NCBI RefSeq assembly: GCF_002080435.1
Contig: NZ_CP020538.1
Location: 2,599,501-2,663,500, forward strand
Direction of reading: 5' to 3'
From: Sphingobium herbicidovorans
Lineage (GTDB): Bacteria; Pseudomonadota; Alphaproteobacteria; Sphingomonadales; Sphingomonadaceae
Length of the DNA stretch: 64,000 bases
In this document: piece after piece, positions 1 to 9,737 of the stretch
Layout: each line of letters opens with the position of its first letter
Position numbering within the stretch: the first letter of the stretch is position 1
Notes under the pieces: model-generated
What the model was told of the DNA's origin: nothing
Databases searched by the model: none
The model's input: the letters and a program-made list of their open reading frames with translations, nothing else
Program-made: the position numbers and the translations under genes

Positions 1-1
1 G

Positions 2-400
2 ATCCTCCCGTCGGATTTGTCCGTGAGGGAAAGTCTCCTCTCGATTCCTGCCAATCGCTCTGCGCCCATCGCCGCCAGCCTGATGATAGAGGCGTCGGCG
101 GGCCATGATGTCTCGGTTCAATTTTCCTTTGATCAGCGGGGGCCACAAAGCTGGACCATCGACATTGAGACCGCGACGGAACGGGCGACCCTGCTCGACG
201 GTGGCTCTCACTGGGCGATCGGCGGGGTTGAGCAGCCCCTGGAGGATGACCGCCCGGAATATGCGCGGCTCTACGATCAATTTGCCGATCTCATCGCCAA
301 TGGCGAGAGCGACGTTGATCTGCGACCTTTCCGGCTGGTGGCGGACGCATTTTTTCTCGGTGAGACAAAGCAGGCGCCCAACTTTCTATGGGACAGTTGA
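2..400 (+). CDS. C-terminal part of Gfo/Idh/MocA-family sugar dehydrogenase (probable D-galactose 1-dehydrogenase)
   Basis: The reading frame is open from the window edge, so only the last ~132 codons are present. The C-terminal sequence (ending near FRLVADAFFLGE and PNFLWDS) resembles the substrate-binding half of the Gfo/Idh/MocA oxidoreductases that oxidise D-galactose or related aldoses to lactones with NAD(P). The nucleotide-binding half lies outside the window, so the cofactor cannot be judged. It sits 80 bases upstream of a sugar-acid dehydratase, lactonase, symporter, DgoK and DgoA, which fits the first step of oxidative galactose catabolism. The family is fairly sure. The exact substrate is inferred from context and could also be L-arabinose or D-xylose. 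Confidence 0.6.
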   Translation: MLPSDLSVRESLLSIPANRSAPIAASLMIEASAGHDVSVQFSFDQRGPQSWTIDIETATERATLLDGGSHWAIGGVEQPLEDDRPEYARLYDQFADLIANGESDVDLRPFRLVADAFFLGETKQAPNFLWDS

Positions 401-480
401 GTAGCCCAATGGCGCTTGTCATATTAATAATATACTTATAGACCGCACATCGGTTGATGATGGCGAATAAGGAAGACGCG

Positions 481-2277
481 ATGGCCGAGGAGGGTGGGAG
501 AAAGTTGCGTTCTCAGGCATGGTTCGACAATCCTGCCAACCCTGACATGACGGCTCTCTATATCGAGCGCTATCTCAACTATGGGTATGGGCTGGAAGAG
601 TTGCAGTCGGGTCGGCCGGTCATCGGCATCGCCCAATCGGGGAGCGACCTTGTCCCCTGCAATCGCCATCATCTGGTGCTCGCACAGCGTGTCAGGGACG
701 GTATCCGGGATGCGGGCGGCATCCCGATCGAGTTCCCGACGCATCCCTTGCAGGAGACGGGCAAGCGCCCCACGGCGGGTCTGGACCGGAACCTTGCCTA
801 TATCGGGCTGGTGGAATTGCTCTACGGCTACCCGCTGGACGGGGTGGTGCTCACGATCGGGTGTGACAAGACCACACCATCGGCGCTGATGGCGGCGGCA
901 ACCGTCAACATTCCGGCCATCGCCTTATCGGTGGGGCCGATGCTCAACGGCTGGTACGAGGGCAAACGGACGGGATCTGGCACTATCGTCTGGAAAGCGA
1001 GAGAGATGCTCGCTGCCGGTGAAATCGATTATGCCGGGTTCATCAAGCTGGTGGCATCCTCGGCGCCTTCGACCGGGTATTGCAACACCATGGGCACGGC
1101 AACGACCATGAATTCGCTGGCGGAGGCGCTGGGCATGTCGCTGCCGGGGTCCGCAGCGATTCCCGCACCATATCGTGATCGACAGGAAGCGGCCTATGAA
1201 ACGGGCAAGCAGATTGTGGAAATGGTCGCGACCGATCGTAAGCCGTCCGACATATTGACCCGGTCGGCCTTCTTGAACGCCGTCAAGGTGAACTCCGCCA
1301 TCGGAGGATCGACGAACGCGCCCATCCACCTCAACGCCATCGCGCGCCATGTCGGAGTGGAACTCACGCTCTCCGATTGGACGCGCGAAGGGGCGGACGT
1401 GCCCTTGCTGGTCAATCTGCAACCTGCGGGCGAATATCTGGGTGAGGACTATTATCGGGCGGGCGGTGTTCCAGCCGTTATGGGTGAGCTGTACCGCGCA
1501 GGCCTGCTCGATGGCGAAGCGGTCTGCTGCAACGGACGGAGCGTGGCCGACAATGTGGGTCATGTCCCGATCTTGGACGAGGCAGTCATCCGTCCTTTCT
1601 CCCGCCCACTGAAGCTCGCCGCCGGACTGACCGTCCTGTCTGGCAATCTGTTCGACGGGGCCGTCATGAAGCTGTCCGTTATTTCGGACGAGTTTCGTGA
1701 GCGCTATCTCAGTGACCCTGCCGATCCGGACGCCTTCGAGGCGAAGGTGGTCGTGTTCGACGGGCCGGAGGATTATCATCACCGGATCGATGATCCCGCC
1801 CTGGGTATTGACGAGCGGACAGTGCTGGTGATCCGCGGGACTGGTCCTGTCGGCTATCCGGGTGGTGCCGAAGTCGTCAACATGCGGCCACCGGCGGCGT
1901 TGATCCGTGCGGGCGTCCATGCGCTGCCCTGTATCGGCGATGGACGGCAATCCGGGACGAGCGGCAGTCCGTCGATACTCAACGCCGCGCCGGAAGCCGC
2001 CGTCGGTGGTGGTTTGGCGCTGGTCAGAACCGGCGATCGCATTCGGGTGGATGTTGGCAGGCGGCGGGTGAACTTGCTGGTCTCAGATGCCGAACTGGTT
2101 GAGCGGCGTGCGAGTCTGGGTGGCTCCGGCGGCTACGATTATCCCGAGGCGCAGACACCGTGGCAGGAGATCCAGCGCCAGCTCGTGGGTCAGTTCGATA
2201 CCGGAGCGGTGCTGGAGCCTGCGGTGAAATATCAACGCATCGCGCAGGAGCGGGGATTGCCCCGGGATAGCCACTGA
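481..2277 (+). CDS. IlvD/Edd-family sugar-acid dehydratase (galactonate/arabinonate/xylonate type)
   Basis: About 598 residues, the usual length for pentonate/hexonate dehydratases of the IlvD/Edd family. These remove water from a sugar acid to give a 2-keto-3-deoxy acid, using an Fe-S cluster. The three expected cluster cysteines are visible: Cys60 (DLVPCN), Cys128 (IGCDKT) and Cys201 (GYCNTMG). An upstream in-frame ATG exists at 454, but AAGGA at 469-473 is spaced 7 bases before the ATG at 481, so 481 is preferred. The stop overlaps the next start (TGATG), which implies translational coupling to the lactonase. In this operon the substrate is probably D-galactonate, because dgoK and dgoA follow and no enolase-type DgoD is present. 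L-arabinonate or D-xylonate remain possible. Confidence 0.85.
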   Translation: MAEEGGRKLRSQAWFDNPANPDMTALYIERYLNYGYGLEELQSGRPVIGIAQSGSDLVPCNRHHLVLAQRVRDGIRDAGGIPIEFPTHPLQETGKRPTAGLDRNLAYIGLVELLYGYPLDGVVLTIGCDKTTPSALMAAATVNIPAIALSVGPMLNGWYEGKRTGSGTIVWKAREMLAAGEIDYAGFIKLVASSAPSTGYCNTMGTATTMNSLAEALGMSLPGSAAIPAPYRDRQEAAYETGKQIVEMVATDRKPSDILTRSAFLNAVKVNSAIGGSTNAPIHLNAIARHVGVELTLSDWTREGADVPLLVNLQPAGEYLGEDYYRAGGVPAVMGELYRAGLLDGEAVCCNGRSVADNVGHVPILDEAVIRPFSRPLKLAAGLTVLSGNLFDGAVMKLSVISDEFRERYLSDPADPDAFEAKVVVFDGPEDYHHRIDDPALGIDERTVLVIRGTGPVGYPGGAEVVNMRPPAALIRAGVHALPCIGDGRQSGTSGSPSILNAAPEAAVGGGLALVRTGDRIRVDVGRRRVNLLVSDAELVERRASLGGSGGYDYPEAQTPWQEIQRQLVGQFDTGAVLEPAVKYQRIAQERGLPRDSH

Positions 2278-3127
2278 TGCAGGATGTGAAGATCATTGCC
2301 AGACCGGCGACCGACCGGCTCGGCGAAGGACCGCTCTGGTCCGTCAGGGAGCAGGCGCTTTATTGGGTCGATATCCTCAGTCAGCGCCTCCACTGTCTTC
2401 ACCCTTCCACCGGCACGCTTCGTCACTGGGATATGCCTGAGCCGATCGGTTGGGTGATCGAGCGAGGCCAGGGCGGCCTCATGGCGGGATTGAAAAGCGG
2501 TATTTACCACCTGTCGCTGGAGCCGTTTGTGCTGAAACCGGCGCTAGCACTGGAGCCGGGCAGGGTGGCCAATCGGATGAACGATGCCAAGGCCGATTTT
2601 GCCGGCCGCATTTGGGCAGGCACCATGCCGATGAGCTGCGACGTCCCCGCCGGTTCCTTGTACCGTGTCGAACCCGATCTGAGCTTCGCTTGCGTGGATA
2701 CCGGCTATTGTGTTGCCAATGGACCCGCCATTTCGCCGGATGGACGATCGCTGTTCCATACCGACAGCGTTCTCGGGAACGTCTATCATTTCCCGCTGCA
2801 TGGCGACGGCAGCCTAGGGAAGAGAGAGTTGTTCCTCCACTTTCCGAAGGATTGGGGATCGCCTGATGGCATGACCTTCGATGCTGAGGGGGGGTGTGGA
2901 TCGCTCACTGGGGCGGATCGCGCATCAGCCGGTTCCTAGCGGATGGAACGCTGGACCGCAGCATTTCCCTACCAGCAAGCCAGATCACAAGTTGTGCTTT
3001 TGGCGGGTCGTCGCTCGATCGTTTGTATGTCACCTCCGCGTCTGAGGGACTTGACGCGGATGGTGGGCAGTTGTTCGAGGTTGACTGCGGTTTTCGGGGC
3101 ATGGCTGCCAGCTTGTTTGCGGGCTGA
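2277..3127 (+). pseudogene. SMP-30/gluconolactonase-family lactonase, frameshifted
   Basis: A calcium-dependent six-bladed propeller lactonase that would hydrolyse the sugar lactone made by the upstream dehydrogenase. The first frame (2277-2939) carries the normal start (GEGPLW, then LYWVDI) through the SPDG region. The rest (WIAHWGGSRISRF onward to 3127) is one frame over. The break is at a run of seven G at 2888-2894. One extra G would give an uninterrupted protein of about 283 residues, normal for the family. Either the gene is inactivated by a 1-base deletion or the run was under-called. Its ATG overlaps the dehydratase stop. Confidence 0.8.
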
Positions 3128-3182
3128 ACCAAAGCGACAGAGTTTAGAGGATGATGCCGGTTCGCAGGGCTGAGAGGGGATA

Positions 3183-4808
3183 ATGAAACTTTCCACGATC
3201 GATTTGATTGTAGTTATTGCTTACGCGATCGGCATCTTCGGTCTAGCGCAATGGGTGTCACGTGATAAATCCGGGCACCAGAAGGATAGCTCCGACTATT
3301 TCCTCGCTTCCAAGTCGCTGCCCTGGTGGGCCATCGGCGCATCGCTGATTGCTGCGAATATCTCGGCCGAGCAAATCGTTGGCGCATCGGGTTCCGGATA
3401 TGCGCTCGGCCTTGGCATTGCCTCATACGAATGGATGGCGGCGCTGACGCTGTTGATCGTGGGCAAATTCTTCCTGCCGATCTTCCTCCGCAACGAAATC
3501 TACACCATGCCGCAGTTTTTGGAGCAGCGATATGGGCCGTCGGTCCGCACATTGATGGCGATCTTCTGGCTGGCGCTCTATATCTTCGTCAATCTGACGT
3601 CGATCATCTGGCTCGGTTCGCTCGCTGTCACGCAGGTCGCGGGCGTCGATCAGACTGTTGCGCTTGCTGGCCTCGGTATCTTTGCGCTGGTGTATCAGCT
3701 GCGCGGCGGTCTCAAGGCCGTTGCGCTTACCGACATCGTCCAGGTGACATTGCTTGTTCTAGGCGGCCTGACCGTGTCCTATCTTGCGCTGTCGGAAATC
3801 GGCGGAGCTGACGGCGCGATCGCCGGTTTTGCCGAGCTTACGCGGCGCGCTCCCGAGAAGTTCGACATGATCCTCTCGCCCGACAATCCCTTCTATAAGG
3901 ACCTCCCTGGCATTTCCGTGCTGATCGGCGGCATGTGGATCGCCAACCTGTCCTATTGGGGCTTCAACCAATATATCATCCAGCGAGCGCTGGCGGCGAA
4001 GTCGCTGCCGGAAGCGCAGCGCGGCATCGTATTTGCCGCCTATCTGAAGTTATTGATGCCGTTGGTCATCGTCCTGCCGGGTATTGCCGCGGTTGTCCTC
4101 GCGCCGGGCCTGGAGCGGCCTGATCAAGCCTATCCCACGATGATGAGGCTGCTGCCGCCGGGCCTGCTCGGTCTCGTATTCGCGGCATTGATTGCGGCGA
4201 TCATCGCTTCGACTGCGTCCAAGATCAATTCCATCGCAACCATCTTCACGCTTGATCTCTATGCCAAGATGAAGGGGCTGCCGTCCGCTGTAGAAGATGG
4301 CAACGCAACGGGAGCGGAGCATCGCCTAGTTCTGGTGGGCCGCATCGCCGCAAGCGTCGCGATCGGACTGGCCATTCTCACCGCCCGTCCACTGTTGGGT
4401 GATTCGGAGCAGGCGTTTCAGTTTATCCAGGAATTTTCCGGCTTCTTCACGCCCGGCATCACGGTCATCTTCCTCCTTGGCCTCTTCTGGAAGCGCGCGA
4501 GCGAAGCGGGAGCCATCATGGCTGCTTTGTCATCGGTCGTTCTGTCGACCATCTTCTGGTTCGACTGGAATTCGGTTGGTTTGGGCTTCCTGGCCCCGTT
4601 GAACGCGGTGCCATTCATGGACCGGATGATGATCGTTTTCTTCCTGGCGCTGGCGCTTGCTGTTTTTGTGTCGCTGGCCCGCCCGGCAGGGCCGGAAGCG
4701 AACCGGATTGCCACTGGCGACGTGTCTTATGCCACGTCCAATGCGTTCAACCTGGCTGGGGTCGGGGTGGTTCTTATTCTGATCGCCCTCTATGCGACCT
4801 GGTGGTAA
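3183..4808 (+). CDS. Sodium:solute symporter (SSS family), sugar uptake
   Basis: A 541-residue inner-membrane transporter with a dozen or more hydrophobic segments. It belongs to the SSS family of sodium/sugar symporters (SglT-like): early transmembrane helix with IDLIVVIAYAIGI, conserved SDYFLASKSLPWWAIGAS, IAANISAEQ in the sodium-site helix, and NQYIIQRALAAK mid-protein. A good ribosome site (GAGAGGGGA) precedes the ATG. It lies in the galactose operon between lactonase and kinase, so it is probably the galactose or galactonate importer. The substrate is not readable from sequence. Confidence 0.88.
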   Translation: MKLSTIDLIVVIAYAIGIFGLAQWVSRDKSGHQKDSSDYFLASKSLPWWAIGASLIAANISAEQIVGASGSGYALGLGIASYEWMAALTLLIVGKFFLPIFLRNEIYTMPQFLEQRYGPSVRTLMAIFWLALYIFVNLTSIIWLGSLAVTQVAGVDQTVALAGLGIFALVYQLRGGLKAVALTDIVQVTLLVLGGLTVSYLALSEIGGADGAIAGFAELTRRAPEKFDMILSPDNPFYKDLPGISVLIGGMWIANLSYWGFNQYIIQRALAAKSLPEAQRGIVFAAYLKLLMPLVIVLPGIAAVVLAPGLERPDQAYPTMMRLLPPGLLGLVFAALIAAIIASTASKINSIATIFTLDLYAKMKGLPSAVEDGNATGAEHRLVLVGRIAASVAIGLAILTARPLLGDSEQAFQFIQEFSGFFTPGITVIFLLGLFWKRASEAGAIMAALSSVVLSTIFWFDWNSVGLGFLAPLNAVPFMDRMMIVFFLALALAVFVSLARPAGPEANRIATGDVSYATSNAFNLAGVGVVLILIALYATWW

Positions 4809-4811
4809 GCG

Positions 4812-5669
4812 GTGACGAACGAATTCATCGCTGTTGATTGGGGTACGACCAACCGCCGGGCCTATCTCATTGCTAATGGAGCCGTTCTAGCGAGCGAAGC
4901 CGCCGGTCCCGGCGTCAAGTCCATGCCGCAGGGTGCATATGAGGTCGAGGTCGCGGGCATTCGCCAGCGGCTGGGAGAGTTGCCCATGCTGCTGGTCGGC
5001 ATGGTGGGGTCCACCATAGGCTGGCGCGAAGCTCCCTATATCGATGCACCGGCCTCCATCGCAAGGCTTGCAACCCATCTGTGCCGGATCGACGGCTGCA
5101 CTGCCATCGTGCCGGGCGTTGCCGATCGGAATCGCCCCGACGTTATGCGGGGGGAGGAAGTGCAGATGCTGGGTGCGGTTGCCGCCGGTCTCGTCCCGCC
5201 GGATGCCATTTTGTGTCAGCCAGGCACGCATTGCAAATGGGCTACGCTGCAGGATGGCGCGATCAGCCGCTTCACGACCACCATGACTGGCGAGATATTC
5301 GCCCTGTTGAAAGACCACAGTCTGTTGGGGCCTCAGCTGGCTTATCCTGTAATGGACGACGATGCCTTTGCGGAGGGCGTGGCGGCTGTGGGCGAAGATC
5401 TGCTGGCAGCTTTGTTTAGAATCCGCGCGGCGAGTGTGCTTGGTCAGCGGAAAGACATAGCCGCGGCCAGCTTCGCAAGCGGTCTGCTGATCGGCAGCGA
5501 CGTTGCGGCGCGTCAGGTCGCGGGCCGGACAGTCCACCTCCTTGCTGACCCTGTTCTTGGCCAATTATATGCCCGGGCCATCACAATTGTGGGAGGGCAG
5601 GCCAATTTCATCGACAGCAAGTCGGTATTCGTCGCGGGTGCGGCGGCCATACAAGGATTTACCCGATGA
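4812..5669 (+). CDS. dgoK: 2-dehydro-3-deoxygalactonokinase
   Basis: A 285-residue sugar-acid kinase that phosphorylates 2-keto-3-deoxygalactonate with ATP. The N-terminal phosphate motif VDWGTTNRRAY and the CQPGTHCKWA segment are characteristic of DgoK. The start is GTG at 4812, 3 bases after the symporter stop. The stop overlaps the dgoA start (ATGA), so both are translated together. Together with the dehydratase it channels galactonate into the De Ley-Doudoroff route. Confidence 0.9.
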   Translation: MTNEFIAVDWGTTNRRAYLIANGAVLASEAAGPGVKSMPQGAYEVEVAGIRQRLGELPMLLVGMVGSTIGWREAPYIDAPASIARLATHLCRIDGCTAIVPGVADRNRPDVMRGEEVQMLGAVAAGLVPPDAILCQPGTHCKWATLQDGAISRFTTTMTGEIFALLKDHSLLGPQLAYPVMDDDAFAEGVAAVGEDLLAALFRIRAASVLGQRKDIAAASFASGLLIGSDVAARQVAGRTVHLLADPVLGQLYARAITIVGGQANFIDSKSVFVAGAAAIQGFTR

Positions 5670-6295
5670 CGCACTTGGACAAGTTCAATGCCGCCTTTAC
5701 CGCTTGCCCGCTGATCGCGATTCTGCGCGGCGTGAAACCCGATGAGGTGGTTGCCATAGGTGAAGCGCTGGTCGCATCCGGTATTACCATTATTGAGGTG
5801 CCGCTGAACTCGCCCGACCCGCTCGACAGCATTGCGGCACTTTCCACCTCATTGCAGGGACTGGCCGTTGTCGGCGCGGGTACGGTCTTGAGCGTTGAAG
5901 CCGTCGATGCCGTCGCCGCCGCTGGCGGCACATTGATGATCTCGCCTAACATGGAAGAAGAAGTGATTGCGCACGCGGCGGGCATGGGGCTGGTCGCAAT
6001 CCCAGGAATCGGGACGGTGACGGAGGCGTTCAGGGCTCTGAACGCTGGCGCCGCTGCTCTGAAACTGTTTCCAGCGGAATCGTTCAGTCCCGAAGTCGTC
6101 AAGGCTATGCGCGCAGTTCTCCCGAGTGAAGCGAAGGTTTTGCCGGTTGGCGGGATCACGCCGGAGACGATGGCTCAATGGACTGCAGCCGGGGCGAATG
6201 GGTTTGGAATGGGATCGGCCTTGTATAAGCCAGGGCTATCTGCGGCAGACGTGAGAAGCAAAGCGATGAGGTTTGTTTCAATGTTACGCCTGTAA
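5666..6295 (+). CDS. dgoA: 2-dehydro-3-deoxy-6-phosphogalactonate aldolase
   Basis: A 209-residue class I aldolase of the KDPG/KDPGal family. It splits 2-keto-3-deoxy-6-phosphogalactonate into pyruvate and glyceraldehyde 3-phosphate. The Schiff-base lysine lies in ALKLFPAE, the helper glutamate in IIEVPLNSPDP, and the phosphate-binding PVGGITPE loop is present. It begins inside the dgoK stop (ATGA) and is the last gene of the operon. The LNSPDP variant, rather than the threonine seen in KDPG enzymes, favours the galactose form. Confidence 0.92.
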   Translation: MTHLDKFNAAFTACPLIAILRGVKPDEVVAIGEALVASGITIIEVPLNSPDPLDSIAALSTSLQGLAVVGAGTVLSVEAVDAVAAAGGTLMISPNMEEEVIAHAAGMGLVAIPGIGTVTEAFRALNAGAAALKLFPAESFSPEVVKAMRAVLPSEAKVLPVGGITPETMAQWTAAGANGFGMGSALYKPGLSAADVRSKAMRFVSMLRL

Positions 6296-6433
6296 CCACT
6301 TCATCGTTGAAGATGCCAGTTAGAGTATTTCGGCCGCTGCGGCGACGCGCGAGAGGCGGATATCAGACCCGCGCAATAAGGAAGGCGATACGCGAGTTCC
6401 GCGGGTTGCGAATGCCCTTGCGATCGAGAGACG

Positions 6434-6973
6434 GTGCAAGCCATGGGTCGATTGCGACTTGTGGAAAGTTTCGCTGGCGCTCTTCTAGGCGCCGACGATC
6501 AGTCGCGGCTGCAATGTGAACTGGAGCAGGCAGCAGCCGAGATGGGCTTCGACTATTATGCCCTTGCCCATCATGTCGACCTCCGAACGACAGGTGCCGA
6601 GCCCGTCCTCCTCCATAACTGCCCTGAAAGTTGGGCCGATCTCTACCAGGAGGAGGAACTTGGGCCGATTGATCCGGTGCGGCGGATGAGCGTTCATGGA
6701 AGCCCTGTCCCGCCTTGGTGGGGAGGACTGATTCTGCTTGGGCGACAAGGACCTGCTCCGCATGTTCAGGGCCGCTCGCGATCGCACACAGACGATCTTG
6801 ATCTGTTAAGCCCCGCGCACTTCAGGCGTTGGGACCCGATCTGGTCCTCGTCCGGTGGAGACGCGGATGTTCCTGCCTTCGCAGGAAACAAGGTTCCGTA
6901 TGAAAGCCTGACCAGCCGCGTGGCGCGGCTCCATTTCAAGGTGCCAGGGGAGCGCGACACCGGATTTCTTTAG
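6434..6973 (+). pseudogene. Remnant of a LuxR-type quorum regulator (autoinducer-binding domain only)
   Basis: The first ~80 residues look like a LuxR autoinducer-binding domain: QAAAEMGFDYYALAHHVDLR, then LHNCPESWADLY and GPIDPVRRMS. After about residue 85 the similarity stops. The rest of the 179 residues has no recognisable domain, and no helix-turn-helix (GerE) follows in any frame. It is therefore probably a truncated luxR homologue fused by chance to unrelated sequence. A likely original start is the ATG at 6443. No luxI-type synthase is visible nearby. Confidence 0.55.
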
Positions 6974-7060
6974 CAGCGGTCGCCGCTCCTGGTGGAAACG
7001 GCGACGGTGGGCCACTTCATTTTGCTTCGGCGTTGACGATAAAATCGCTGTCCGGGCAAG

Positions 7061-9406
7061 TCATGGCTGGCGTGACGAGATCCTGAACTTGCCTGTGAAA
7101 GCCGCATCTGAATCTCCTCCGACCGCCACATCAATTTCGCTTTCGTCGATCACCCAGGTACGGCTGACAGCGTTCCAATAACGGAGTTCGGGATCGCCCA
7201 GCACAAAGCGCAGTGTCCGTTTTTCACCGGGCTTCAAGGTCACACGCTGAAACCCCTTTAGTTCGCGCACCGGCCGGGCCGCCGTTCCCGATCTTTGATG
7301 GATATAAAGTTGAGCGACTTCATCAGCCGTTCGCTTGCCGCCGTTGCTGAGGTCCACCGACACCACGACCGAGCCGCCGGGGACGAAGTCAGGCTTATCC
7401 ACCTTCAGGTTCGTGTATGAAAAGCTGGAATAGCTCAAGCCATGGCCGAAAGGATAGACGGGCTTGTTGGACTCGTTCCAGTAGCGCTTGTCGGCGTTTA
7501 TCGGGTCCATCGAGGTCAGCCGGGAATATATCATCGGTATCTGCCCCGCATTGCGCGGCCAGGTGAACGGCAACTTGCCTCCAGGAACCGCATCGCCAAA
7601 CAGGAGGTTGGCGGTGGCCGGACCCGCGGCGGACCCGGGATACCAGATATCCAGAATGGCCTGAGCCTTACTGTCCTTCATGTCGAGCGGCCGCGCGTTC
7701 ATCAGGAGAACGACAACAGGCTTCCCGGTCGCAACGACCGCGTTGAGCAGATCGATCTGGCGGCCCGGCAGGTCGAGCGATGATTTGGAAGCAACCTCAC
7801 CGACCATGTCCTGGCCTTCGCCAAGCACGAGCACGGCCACGTCCGCGGCGCGCGCAGCATCTGCCGCTTGCGCGATACCGGCGTCATCATCGATGGTGGC
7901 AAATCCTTCCCGCGCATTTCCAACCACGCTGACGAAGGGCGAAGGCCTCAGCCTCGGGGGCAGGTTCACGCCCATCGAATAGGTAACGCGGGCGCGACTG
8001 CCCGCCTTTTCCTTTATGCCTGCGAGGATGCTGCTCATCTTGGGCTTGTTCTGTTTGAATACCCATGGCCCGAGGGCGTCGCCGGGTGAATCGGCGAGCG
8101 GCCCGATCACCGCGATCGACTTCAGCTTGCTGAGGTTCAGCGGCAGGAGATCACCGTCATTTTTCAGCAGCACCGCAGAGCGTTCCGCGGCTATTCTCGC
8201 AGCAACAAGATGCTCGGGGTTTTCAGCCGCCTCAGTGGCCTTCTCCTCGTCGACATAGGGCTTGTCGAACAAGCCCATGCGATACTTGGCCTCAAGAACA
8301 CGCTGCACGGAGGCATCGAGCTGCTGGCTGCTAATCTCGTTTTTACCAAGGGCGGAAACAAGGCTCGGAAAGGCGGGGTCGCTGGTGGCCATCTCCATAT
8401 CGACGCCCGCATCCAGCGCCCGCACCGCGGCGCTGGGGAGATCCGGCGTCAGGCCATGCTTTTGCAGGTCCTTGACGGCATTGTTGTCACTGACGACAAA
8501 TCCCCTGAAGCCCCATTCCTTGCGCAGGACATCCGTAAGGAGCCAGCGATTTCCCGAGGCAGGCACGCCGTTCAATCCCATATAGGCGCTCATGACATTG
8601 CCGGCGCCCGCATCGACTGCGGCCTTGAACGGCGGCAAGTAGACGTTCCACAATTCCGAGTCGGAAAGATTGACTTCATCATAGTCGCGTCCACCCAGCG
8701 ACGCGCCGTAGCCGGCAAAATGCTTCACGCCGGAAATGACGCGTCCGGGCGTGCCGATCGCCGGCCCCTGGAAGCCTCGCACTTGCGCCGCTGCCATGGC
8801 GCTGCCGAGGTAGGGATCCTCGCCCGCGCCTTCCACGATACGCCCCCAGCGGGGATCCCGGGCGATGTCTGCATTAGGCGCGAAGGTCCAATGGATACCG
8901 ATTGCGCGCGCTTCGAATGCGGCGATCGCCTGGCTATGCTCCACCATTTGAGGGTCCCACGACGCCGCCGCCGCGATTGGAACGGGAAAGATGGTGGTGA
9001 GGCCGTGAATGACGTCGAAACCGAACATCAATGGAATCTTGAGCCTGGAGCGCTCCAGGGCGATCTTCTGTAGCCGATTGACTTCCGCGGGGTCCGTGAC
9101 GAACAGGACGTTGCCGATGGTTCCGTTCTCGATCCCGCTTTCCAGTTTCTTCTGGAATACCGGATAAGGAAGGGAGAACAGGTTGGTAAGCTGCCCTGCC
9201 TTCTCTTCGGGTGTCATCTGTCGTATCAGCGCGTCGATCCGGGCGCGCGCCTTGGCATCCAGCGGCCGTATCTGAACTGCGGCAGAATCAGCGGATGCGG
9301 ACAGAGGCTGGGCCGCGGCGGGCGCAAGGCTGCAAACCGGTGCAAGGAGCAGACTGGCCGTGGATGCCAGCTTCAGACTGAATGGGATTCTATTACCCTT
9401 TGCCAT
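7061..9406 (-). CDS. Glycoside hydrolase family 3 beta-glucosidase/xylosidase, secreted
   Basis: About 780 residues with a Sec-type signal peptide (SLKLASTASLLLAPVCSLAPAAAQ is the charged-plus-hydrophobic start). It has a GH3 N-terminal barrel with KHFAGYG and the nucleophile Asp307 in FVVSDNN, the alpha/beta sandwich, and a C-terminal fibronectin-III-like domain. The layout is BglX-like, so it probably removes terminal glucose or xylose from oligosaccharides in the periplasm. The open frame extends upstream to 9592, but the ATG at 9406 has a GAGGAA ribosome site and starts the signal peptide. It lies alone on the minus strand before the GH78 gene. Confidence 0.88.
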   Translation of the reverse strand: MAKGNRIPFSLKLASTASLLLAPVCSLAPAAAQPLSASADSAAVQIRPLDAKARARIDALIRQMTPEEKAGQLTNLFSLPYPVFQKKLESGIENGTIGNVLFVTDPAEVNRLQKIALERSRLKIPLMFGFDVIHGLTTIFPVPIAAAASWDPQMVEHSQAIAAFEARAIGIHWTFAPNADIARDPRWGRIVEGAGEDPYLGSAMAAAQVRGFQGPAIGTPGRVISGVKHFAGYGASLGGRDYDEVNLSDSELWNVYLPPFKAAVDAGAGNVMSAYMGLNGVPASGNRWLLTDVLRKEWGFRGFVVSDNNAVKDLQKHGLTPDLPSAAVRALDAGVDMEMATSDPAFPSLVSALGKNEISSQQLDASVQRVLEAKYRMGLFDKPYVDEEKATEAAENPEHLVAARIAAERSAVLLKNDGDLLPLNLSKLKSIAVIGPLADSPGDALGPWVFKQNKPKMSSILAGIKEKAGSRARVTYSMGVNLPPRLRPSPFVSVVGNAREGFATIDDDAGIAQAADAARAADVAVLVLGEGQDMVGEVASKSSLDLPGRQIDLLNAVVATGKPVVVLLMNARPLDMKDSKAQAILDIWYPGSAAGPATANLLFGDAVPGGKLPFTWPRNAGQIPMIYSRLTSMDPINADKRYWNESNKPVYPFGHGLSYSSFSYTNLKVDKPDFVPGGSVVVSVDLSNGGKRTADEVAQLYIHQRSGTAARPVRELKGFQRVTLKPGEKRTLRFVLGDPELRYWNAVSRTWVIDESEIDVAVGGDSDAAFTGKFRISSRQP

Positions 9407-9737
9407 AAGATTCCTCGATTGCTGCTGTGTCACGGCTTGAGCCTTATCCGAGTTGAAGGTCAAATTTTTTGGGGTCGCCAGCCGCTCAACCTCTGAAATC
9501 GACCGGGTGGCGGCTGTGGCTGAGCGACCTATTATGAGAAATCCGGGCTCTGCTCGCCGCATCGAACGGCAGGACGAGCCGTGTATCCTCAATTCACCTT
9601 CATCAAGCTGGTAAATGCGGCCGTAGCCGCCTGAGCGGAAAAATGCGGTCGCTCTTAAAGGGTTAACTCACGATTACCGCCAATTTCAACACCTAACCCG
9701 CGGAACCACAATCAAAGTAGGCGAATCGTCCTCAGCT

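Noticed and set aside
401..453. AT-rich stretch as a promoter for the dehydratase
   Set aside because: No -35/-10 pair with acceptable spacing could be found. The gene may simply be in operon with the upstream dehydrogenase.
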